DNA of 64,000 nucleotides. Source: Macrobrachium rosenbergii (Eukaryota > Arthropoda > Malacostraca > Decapoda > Palaemonidae). Location of the stretch: assembly GCF_040412425.1 (NCBI RefSeq), contig NC_089767.1:2457969-2521968 (forward strand). Direction: 5' to 3'. Both the position numbers and the translations under genes were made by a program. Positions 55,724-64,000 of the stretch are shown here, piece by piece (position 1 is the stretch's first letter; every line of letters starts with the position of its first letter). The notes below the pieces were generated by a model. It saw only the letters and a program-made list of their open reading frames with translations, made no database searches and was not told where the DNA came from.

Positions 55724-58700
55724 TACTTGGTATGCTTTGCTTTAACTTTTTTTTATCAGCAGAATACTTAGTATGCTTTGCTTTAACTTTTTTTATCGGT
55801 AGAATACTCAGTATCCTTGGCTTTAACTTTTTTTTATCAGCAAAATACTCAGTATGCTTTGTTTCAACTTTTTTATCAGCAAAATACTCAGTATGCTTTG
55901 TTTCAACTTTTTTATCAGCAAAATAATTTGTATGCTTTGCTTTAACTTTTTTATCAGCAGAATACTCAGTATGATTGGCTTTAACTTTTTTTATCAGCAA
56001 AATACTCAGTATGCTTTGCTTTAAATTTTTCATCAGCAGAATACTCAGTATACTTTGCTTTGACTTTGTTTTTTCAGCAAAATACTTAGTATGCTTGGCT
56101 TTAAATTTTTTAATCAGAAAAATACCTTTCAACTTTTTTATCAGCAAAATACTCAGTATGCTTTGCTTTAACTTATTTTTATCAGCAAATTACTCAGTAT
56201 GCTTTGCTTTAACTTATTTTTATCAGCAAAATACTCAGAATGCTTTACTTTAATTTTTTTATAAGCAAAATACTTAGTATGCTTGTCTTTAACTTTTTTT
56301 ATAAGCAAAATACTTAGAATACTTTGCTTTAACTTTTTTTTTATCAGCAAAATACTTAGAATGCCTGGTTCTAACTTTTTTTATCAGCAAAATACTTAGT
56401 ATGCTTTGCTTTAACTTTTTTTTTTGTCAGCAAAATAGTTAGTATGCTTGGCTTTAACTTTTTTGTCAGCAAAATACTTAACATGCTTTGCTTTAAATTT
56501 TGCTTATCACCATAATACTTAGTATGCTTTGCTTTCTCTTTTTTATCAGCAAAATACTTAGTATGCTTTGCTGTAACTTTTTCTTATCAGCAATATACTT
56601 ACTATGCTCTGTTTTAACTTTTTTATCAACAATATACTTAGTCTGCTTGGCTCTAACTTTTTTTATCGGCAAAATACACAGTATAATTTGGTTAACTTTT
56701 TTGCATCAGCAAAACACTTATTATGCTTTCCTTATCTTTTTTTATCAGCAAAATACTTAGTATTCTTTGCTTTATCTTTTTTTTTATCAGCAAAATACTT
56801 AGTATGCTTTCCTTTAACTTTTTTTTATTAGCAAAATACTTAGCATGCTTTGTTTTAACCTTTTTATCAGCAAAATACGTAATATGCTTTGCTTTAACTT
56901 TTTTTATCAGCAAAATTCTTAGCGTGCTTTGCATAAACTTTTTTTTATGAAAAAAATACTTAGTATGCTTTGCTTTAAATCTTTTATCATCAAAGTAAAT
57001 AGTATGCTTTGCTTTAACTTTTTTTTATCCTCAATATACGTAGTATGTTTTGGTTTAACTTTTTTGTTCAGCAAAATACTTAGCATGTTTTGCTTTAACT
57101 TTTTTATCAGCAAAATAGTATGTTTTGCTTTTACTTTTTTTTATCAGCAAAATACTTAGTATGCCTGGTTGTAACTTTTTTTTTATCAGGAAAATACTTA
57201 GTATTCTTTGCTTTACCTTTTTTTTATCATCAAAATATTTTGTATGCTTTGCTTTAACTTTTTTCCATCAGCAAAATACTTAGTATGCTGTGCTTTAACT
57301 TTTTTTATCAGCAAACAGTATGCTTTGCTTTAACTTTTTTTATCAGCAAAGTATTTAGTATGCTTGTCTTTAACTTTTTTATCAGCAAAATTCTTAACAT
57401 GCTTTGCTTTAACAATTTCTTATCAGCAAAATACTTAACATGCTTTGCTTTAATAATTTCTTATCAGCAAAATACTTAGTATGCTTTGCTTTAACTTTTT
57501 ATCAGCAAAATACTTAACATGCTTTGCTTTAACATTTTCGTATCAGCAAAATACTTAGTATGCTTTGCTTTAACTTTTCTACTAGCAAAATGCTTAGTGT
57601 GCTCTGCTTTCAATTTTATTATCAGCAAAAACTTATATTTAACTTTTTATAGCAAAATACTTAGCTCTGCTTTCTTTAGTATGCTAGGCTTTAACATTTT
57701 TTGTCAGCAAAATACATAGTATTTTTGTTTTAAATTTTTTTATCAGCAAAATGCTTAGTATGGTTGGCTTTAACTTTTTTTTTTTATCAGCAAAATACTT
57801 AATATACTTTGCTTTAACTTTTTCCATCAGCAAAATACTTATCATGCTTTGCTTTAACCTTTTTATCAGCAAAATACTTAATATACTTTGCTTTAACTTT
57901 TCCATCAGCAAAATACTTAGTATGACTTGCTTAAATTTTTTTTATCATCAAAATACTTAGTATGCTTTGCTTTAACTTTTTCTTATCAGCAATGAACTTA
58001 GGCTTCTTGGCTTTAACTTTTTTATTAGCAAAATACGCATTATACTTTGCTTTAGCTTTTTTTTTTATCAGCAAAACACTTAGTATGCTTGGCTTTAACT
58101 TTTTCTTCTCAGCAAAATACTTAGTATGCTTTGCTTTAACTTTTTTTATCAGCACAATATTCAGTATCCTTTGCTTTGACTTTGTTTTAACATCAAAATA
58201 CTTAGTATGTTTTCCTTTAACTTTTTTTATCATTAAAATGTGCAGTATGCTTTGCCTTAACTTTTTTTTTATCAGCAAAATACTTAACATGCTTTGCTTT
58301 AACTTTTTTATCAGCAACATACACGGTATGATTTGCTTTAACTTTTTTTATCAGGAAAATACTTAGCATGCTTTGCTTTAACTTTTTTTATCAGCAAAAT
58401 ACTTAATTTACTTTGCTCTAAATTTTTTTATCAGCAAAATACTTACAATGCTTTGCTTTAACTTTTTTTTACCAGCAAAATACTTAATATTCTTTGCTTT
58501 AACTTTTTTTATCAGCAAAATACTTATTATGCTTGACTTTAACATTTTGTATCAGCAAATTACTTAGTATCCTTTGCTTTATCTTTTTTTAACAGGAAAA
58601 TACTTAGTATGCTTGTTTTTTTTTTTATCAGCAAAATACTTAGTATGCTTTGCTTTATCTTTTTTTATCAGCAAAATATTGAGTATGGTTTGCTTTAACT

Positions 58701-59112
58701 TTTTTTATCAGCAGAATACTCAGTATGCTCTACTTTAACTTTTTTTTATCAGCAAAATACTTAGTATGCTTTGCTTTATCTTTTTTATCAGCAAAATACT
58801 TACCATACTTTGCTTTAACTTTTTTTTATTAGCAAAATACTTAGTCTGCTTTGCTTTAACTTTATTGTCAGCAGAATAGTTAGTATGCTTTGCTTTATTT
58901 TTTTACCAGCAAAATACTTAGTATGGTTTGCTTCACCTTTTTTTTTATCACAAAATACTTAGCATGCTTTGCTTTAACTTTTTTTCATCAACAATATACT
59001 TAGCATGCTTTGCTTTAACTTTTTTTTATCAACAATATACTTAACATGCTTTGCTTTAACTTTTTTTTTAACTGCAAAATTACTAGTATGCTTTGGTCGT
59101 ACTTTTGTTATC
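55724..59112 (+). repeat. 41 bp satellite array, 3.4 kb
   Basis: About 80 units of ATCAGCAAAATACTTAGTAT followed by GCTTTGCTTTAACTTTTTTT, with poly-T length varying between 4 and 10. Variation is mainly single-base; no higher-order pattern is obvious. Lys-Ile open frames on both strands are translation artefacts. Confidence 0.96.
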
Positions 59113-59495
59113 AGCATATTACTCTAAACTCTGAATGGTATAAAGTGCCTTGATGCTTGTCTTGACAGCCTCAATTTCATAATAATCTAAAATGAAGACA
59201 ATCCCTCTTCCTTGTCTTACCTGTTGCTTTCTCATCAGTTCTGTGATCTGTCGTAATTTCTCAATCAAAATACAACTATACTCTCTCCTTGTATGCTAAG
59301 CATATAACATTATGTTTGCAAATTCAGAAGCTCAAGCGAAGACGCAATGCATTACTACCCTAATGCAGTTCTTCTTGCATTTTAATACATTTTTATATAT
59401 TTCTTAATTTATTAATCTATTTTTCATTATTTTTAATAAGTGAGTGGGATCTCTTGTTTCTGTATTTCCCGTGACCTCCTTTTACTTCTTCCATA
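59113..59495. other. No recognised feature
   Basis: AT-rich, no coding signal. Confidence 0.4.
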
Positions 59496-59585
59496 TGAAC
59501 AACTTATTGTTTGGAAGCTTGAATTTCAAGTCAGTGGCCCCTTTAGTGTTTGTTCCATATTAATAGGTTTCATCTTCTGAGTAAT
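59496..59585 (+). repeat. Family E end fragment
   Basis: GTTTGGAAGCTTGAATTTCA through AATAGGTTTCATCTTCTGAG. Truncated at its 5' side and directly followed by a tRNA-headed element. Confidence 0.7.
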
Positions 59586-59815
59586 ATACCGGTCGCTGGT
59601 ATAGTGGTTAGTGTCTTGATGCCGCTTATATGTCGCCGGGGGTTCGCGTGTCCCCCAGGGCGGTGAAAAATCACTGGCGCTGTATCTTGATCAGTTACTG
59701 CCGCGGTGAGGGGTCTTTGGTGGGAGGTTGAAACCAACATATTCTTTGGAAGTTTGAATTTCAAGTCGATGGCGCCATGGGTTCCATATGAATAGGTTTC
59801 ATCCACTGAAAAAAA
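59586..59815 (+). mobile_element. tRNA-headed family E SINE, full length
   Basis: The head at 59589-59663 includes GGTCGCTGGTATAGTGGTTA (box A) and GGGGGTTCGCGTGTCCCCC (box B position). The body then leads to TTGGAAGTTTGAATTTCAAG and GAATAGGTTTCATCCACTGA and a short A tail. It shows that the GGAAGCTTGAATTTCAAG repeats elsewhere are the 3' half of this SINE. Confidence 0.6.
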
Positions 59816-60345
<530 letters not shown>

Positions 60346-60527
60346 AAATTTATCCTATTAATTCTTGGTTCAAAAAGAATTTTTAAAGCCTCTGTTGGGC
60401 TTGGAAATAAATGTTTTGCTACAAGCAAAGGAATTTCTGTTCTCGGCCTACATTAAGGCATTATTCTGACTGTGTAATTTTGGTTATTTTGTCGTCATCC
60501 ATCTGTGAAGATACTCCAGTGCAGTAA

Positions 60528-60626
60528 AACTAATTGGTTCCAAAATGAAACCAAAACGAAAACTAACTGATCTCAAAATGACACGAAAATCAGAACTGAC
60601 TGGTTTCAGTATGACACCAAAACCAG
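60528..60626 (+). repeat. Three-copy 33 bp tandem repeat
   Basis: Units at 60528, 60561 and 60594 begin AACTAATTGG, AACTAACTGA and AACTGACTGG and each contain AYGAMACCRAAA-type sequence. Confidence 0.75.
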
Positions 60627-60829
60627 CGTTCATGATGGTAAATATATGTACAGCTAATGATTAAAAACATTATCTCTGAGCTCATAAGTGGTAAGTCGGA
60701 ACAGCATGTTTTACCGCAGACGAATTTTGGACACCACAAAAATCTCGGTGTAAGTTGGCCTTTTGACCTCAGCAGACACTTTCATAAGCATTCTGGAATT
60801 TTATGTGACCCATTTCCACCTCTGTCTCA

Positions 60830-61290
60830 TTCAGTTCTGCCTGTCATCTGTCGTCCACTTTCAGAAAAATATAAAAATATCCTGATATTCTATCAACACA
60901 AGACTGCATTACCATTAGACAACATTTCTCCATTTGCATCTTTTAATCTGCATTCCTCTCCGCATTTCTCCCACGCAGAACAAGCGATTCTCTTGAGTAA
61001 TTGCTCATCTTCTCCCTCTAGTTTTATTTCTGTTTCTCCCTCACATTTTACTTGCATGTTTTATCCATCTCCTTGGTGACCTGTACAAGATCTCTTTCGT
61101 TCTAAAATAGCACCGCAAATAATTGTTTTTCCTCCTTCATTAAACTTCATATTTTTTTCTTCGCTCCACGTAGTATTCCTCTTTCCACTCCTTTACCGTA
61201 TGTCACTTACAGGCTCTCTCCATTTCTGCTGCGACTTGCTCATGGAATTTTATGTAACCCTTATCAACTCCTTCCACACTTCATCCATTT
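60830..61290 (-). other. Probable LINE linker remnant
   Basis: Lies downstream, in coding order, of the endonuclease remnant and has similar composition. I see no motif, so assignment depends on position only. Confidence 0.25.
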
Positions 61291-61945
61291 CCTCCTTATT
61301 TGCTTTTCTCACTCCTTCTAATCAAATTCATTTGTCTTAATTGCATTGACAACCACGTTTTCACGTCTTCCTCTCCAGCATGTGTCTATTTCACCGTTGG
61401 CTTAAACCAAATAATGATTAAATACATTGCATCTCAGTCTGTTCTTCTCACCATTACATCCTTCACCTTACTCTCCCATCTTCTTGATATTAAAGCATGA
61501 CTGACAAATTCTTTTGCCGTACTAATTTTTCTTTCCTATCCCGGCACATTTCTACAAGACATTCTCCATTCTCATATATTTCTGTAATTTCATACAAATT
61601 GATGACGGCATGGCCGTTGCTACCCTTACTCTTGCATTTAAATCACCTAGCACAACCACTCTCCCATGTTCTTCAAACTCAGCCAGGCACAGATTCAGTC
61701 TCCCATAAACATCTTTTCAATTGCATTATTTTTCAATTACTTTACCATCTACAGTCACTATCACAACTTTCGCTTTTGTCACAGTCTTATTCATTCAATC
61801 TAACTAACATCCCCCCCCCAACCCCCAGTTTTCTTGGTACTAACGGTTTTAACCATACCTTGGCTCTGCTCCTTTTAGCTACCCTGGAAACAATAAATCT
61901 TTGTCATTCCCATTGCTGTCACGCTAACTTTTCATTTTTATCTAA
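61291..61945 (-). pseudogene. RTE-type LINE endonuclease remnant
   Basis: Minus-strand stretches include GRLNLCLAEFEEHGRVVVLG followed by DLNARVRVA (about 61610-61690), then ENGECLVEMCRDR in a neighbouring frame. This matches the APE-type endonuclease core of RTE LINEs (WGRLxxxLxxxxxGRVVVLGDLNARVG...NENGExLxExCxxR). The catalytic GDLNAR segment is intact, but stops and frameshifts flank it. Confidence 0.75.
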
Positions 61946-62265
61946 CTAAACGTATTGTTTCTAAGGTAACTAAAAGGTGTAGTGCTAAGGTGGCCTTAAA
62001 ACTTGTAGCACCTAGAAGACTGAGGGGATAAAGTGCTAGTTTGAGGAATAGGTGGAAAAGATTGCTTGCGACAAGAGGAAAAGCTGTGTTGGTGAATGTA
62101 AAAAGTATAGTAATGGAAAAATAATGCAACTTGAAGAGAATGTTTTCGGGAGACTGGATCTGTGCCTGGCTGAGGTTGAAGAATATGGAAGGGTAGTTGT
62201 GCTAGATGATTTAAATGTAAAAGTATGTGGTAGCAAGGGACATGCTATATTATCCGTGTTTCGCT
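61946..62265 (+). pseudogene. RTE-type LINE endonuclease remnant, inverted copy
   Basis: On the plus strand, GRLDLCLAEVEEYGRVVVLD followed by DLNVKVCGS (about 62147-62235) is the same region as in the minus-strand copy just to the left. The D of GDLNAR is retained while the G and A-R are changed. The two copies meet near 61945, so together they form a large diverged inverted repeat. Confidence 0.75.
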
Positions 62266-62542
62266 CAACATACATGCAAATGTCGGAATGATTATCGTTT
62301 TTGGATTGAATTAGATGACACTGTCATAGTCATAACCTGCACATGCTAATGTCTGTTTTTAGTTTTGTTACATTTCAGATATCACACTAGTTTTTGCCTT
62401 TTATGTGCTTCGTATCAAGCAGCTGTTTTTCAACATTTAAGGAATATGTCTGTTAAATGAGGATTCTAACAATGTTGGGGCGTTTCATGATAAAGATGTG
62501 TCATTCTTCTACCATTTTTGTAACATGCACTTGCACACACAC

Positions 62543-62545
<3 letters not shown>
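62266..62545. other. No recognised feature
   Basis: AT-rich spacer without coding signal. Confidence 0.4.

Positions 62546-62548
<3 letters not shown>

Positions 62549-62633
<85 letters not shown>
62549..62633. repeat. (CA)n(TA)n microsatellite
   Basis: (CA)n at 62549-62578, then (TA)n. Confidence 0.95.
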
Positions 62634-62640
<7 letters not shown>

Positions 62641-62663
62641 ATTTCTGTCTCACATTTGGGACG

Positions 62664-62745
62664 AACCTCAGTCTCGAGTGACAGGCCAAAGCGGTAAAGA
62701 TCAGTCGGTACCCCCTTGGCCTGTCACTCATGAGGCTGAGGTTCT
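62664..62745. repeat. Hairpin inverted repeat with 26-28 bp arms
   Basis: AACCTCAGTCTCGAGTGACA then GGCCAA at about 62666-62691 pairs with TTGGCCTGTCACTCATGAGG then CTGAGGTT at about 62718-62745. The loop contains GGTAAAGATCAGTCGGTACC. It lies between two (TA)n tracts. Confidence 0.8.
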
Positions 62746-62810
62746 GTTCTCGATGCAAGTCAGAAATTTATATAATTATTTGAAACACATGCTCATGTGT
62801 TCCTTATTTC

Positions 62811-62917
<107 letters not shown>

Positions 62918-63004
62918 AACCTTAAATATACAAATACCTTTAGATAGAAAATATCAAACCTTAAACCACTACCTTTTGAAATAACTTGTTCCCAAAGGGA
63001 TCTG

Positions 63005-63103
63005 GTGCTTCTGTCGATGTCAGGATTCGAACTTGACGTCTGATATCTTCGATACAAAAGCAATCAAGAAATCGGTTCGAATCCTTGCCGGGGCAGAAGC
63101 ACT
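63005..63103. repeat. Inverted pair of tRNA-like box B arms
   Basis: GTGCTTCTG...AGGATTCGAAC (63005-63032) and GGTTCGAATCC...CAGAAGCAC (63074-63103) are reverse complements around a loop of about 40 bp. Each arm contains a box B sequence, so it may be two head-to-head SINE ends. Confidence 0.6.
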
Positions 63104-63189
63104 TGCCACTTGCCTTTGGATGTAAGTTATTCTTAGCGTTAAGTGAAATCGATATCAGGGAGTTCTGGTTTATAAGAAGAAGTATAGAA

Positions 63190-63345
63190 GTGTATATGTA
63201 TATATTATATATACAGTATATGTGTGTGTATGTGTGTATGAGTACATACATATACATACACATACTATATGTATATATATATTTTTTGTTCCTGTGTGTG
63301 TGTATTTGTAGGTATGTGTATATACATGTATATCTGTGTGTAAGA
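63190..63345. repeat. Imperfect (TA)/(TG) microsatellite
   Basis: Mixed TATATG/TGTGTG sequence. Confidence 0.85.
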
Positions 63346-63628
63346 AAGTTACACTCGAGATAAAATTGATTCCTGTCTTGTTTATTAGTCCTAGAATGCC
63401 TTATTTACTTAAGAAATCAGGGTTGGTGTTTTTCTCTCATAATATTTATTCATGTTTATGATCTCTCTCAGGTATGACTCTTCCGAGAAGCGACTTCGCT
63501 CGAATGCTCGCCGCATCTGGTTTTATTTTTAAGTATTTCTTTCACCAGCCAAAGCGCTCCAGGTTTACGGTCGAGTTAGAAGCCAAAGCGTATAAAGTAT
63601 TCATTGCCTCATCAGGGAATGCTGAGCT
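63346..63628. other. Low-repeat sequence, no gene recognised
   Basis: An open frame from 63474 to the (CT)n tract encodes about 53 ordinary residues preceded by a pyrimidine-rich CTCTCTCAG. It could be mistaken for an exon start, but no family signal or second exon supports it. Confidence 0.3.
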
Positions 63629-63635
63629 CTCTCTC

Positions 63636-63669
<34 letters not shown>

Positions 63670-63774
63670 CTCGTAGCGAGGTAGTGCCGTCTATGCAGTT
63701 CCCGTGCTCATTATAGGCATTGCTAAAGGGCGTTTGCAGTGTCCCCTAGGCCTATAGCTGCACTCAGTTTTTAG
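63629..63774 (+). repeat. (CT)n plus family A2 5' fragment, first unit
   Basis: (CT)n at 63629-63669, then CGTAGCGAGGTAGTGCCGTC to CTGCACTCAGTTTTTAGC. Confidence 0.85.
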
Positions 63775-63775
63775 C

Positions 63776-63811
<36 letters not shown>

Positions 63812-64000
63812 GTCTCTCTCTCTCTCTCGTAGCGGGGTAGTGCCGTCTGTGCAATTCCCGTGCTCACTGTAGGCTTCACTAAAGGGTGTTTGCGGCGTCC
63901 CTTAGGCCCATAGCTGCACCCAGCTTTTCACTTTATCTCCATTCCCTCTTCCTGTCGACAATCTTGCTCTCTTCTTCGTGCAACTGTGGAGTTTTCTCCC
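63775..64000 (+). repeat. (CT)n plus family A2, second unit, cut by window end
   Basis: (CT)n at 63778-63827, then CGTAGCGGGGTAGTGCCGTC. Repeats the first unit at a 156 bp offset and continues to GTGGAGTTTTCTCCC at the end of the window. Confidence 0.85.

Noticed and set aside
55464..56147. 227-codon minus-strand open frame
   Set aside because: Most of it is a translation of the 41 bp satellite; the rest has no family signal.
59589..59663. Functional tRNA gene
   Set aside because: Box A and box B are present, but the acceptor stem and T-loop length are poor and the sequence continues into a SINE body.
63474..63630. Coding exon start after a CTCTCTCAG acceptor-like site
   Set aside because: Single short open frame running into a (CT)n tract; no partner exon, motif or codon evidence.

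Overview
This window looks like gene-free, repeat-saturated nuclear DNA from a crustacean. A decapod is most likely and a caridean prawn possible, but that is a guess from repeat style and not a proven match. The signs are very long (TA)n, (GA)n/(CT)n and (TTA)n microsatellites, many tRNA-derived short retroposons, RTE-type LINE remains, a Penelope-like element and several 37-45 bp satellite arrays. I found no intact host gene, exon set, functional tRNA or rRNA. Every open frame longer than about 100 codons is a microsatellite, satellite or transposon translation. The only protein-like sequences are broken transposable-element genes.

Interspersed families, named here for this window only. Family A: about 300 bp, with a 3' tail of ATTCY-type repeats and direct flanking duplications, roughly 19 copies. 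Family B: about 390 bp, multi-hairpin foldback element, 12 copies. Family C: tRNA-derived SINE, about 275 bp, with 14-16 bp target duplications. Family D: about 360 bp TIR MITE flanked by TA, 2 copies. Family E: tRNA-headed retroposon ending in (ATA)n. Family F: about 260 bp block next to family A, 2 copies. Family G: repeat next to (TA)n, 2 copies.

Layout. 0-7 kb: foldback repeats, A/B copies and a CT-rich composite minisatellite. 7.6-8.4 kb: an internally deleted hAT element with TIRs and an 8 bp target duplication. 10.5-12.4 kb: a degraded, possibly hAT, element. 13.3 kb: a SINE C with clean target duplications. 15.5-17.5 kb: an RTE reverse transcriptase pseudogene split twice by family A. 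19.2-20.6 kb: a broken Penelope-like element. 21.1-23.4 kb: a 43 bp array. 23.4-26.5 kb: unclassified sequence. 30.4-33.1 kb: a 37 bp array. 35-40 kb: repeats separated by low-repeat islands rich in TAAT-type motifs. 41 kb: a family B copy with an expanded internal minisatellite. 43.3-45.4 kb: a P-element/THAP9-like transposase pseudogene broken by three insertions. 46.6-47.4 kb: a 45 bp array. 51.4-52 kb: a palindromic array. 53.7-54.1 kb: a hAT MITE. 55.7-59.1 kb: a 41 bp array. 60.8-62.3 kb: inverted LINE endonuclease remnants. 63.6-64 kb: a tandem family A duplication cut by the window end.

The most unusual observation is in the 43 bp array (21.5-23.0 kb). It contains, in order, short exact pieces of the single-copy sequence that follows it (23.39-24.03 kb), as if two sequences had been shuffled together. 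This looks more like a consensus or assembly artefact than biology, but it is clear in the sequence. A similar mixing of SINE C with the 37 bp array is seen at 30.95-31.44 kb.
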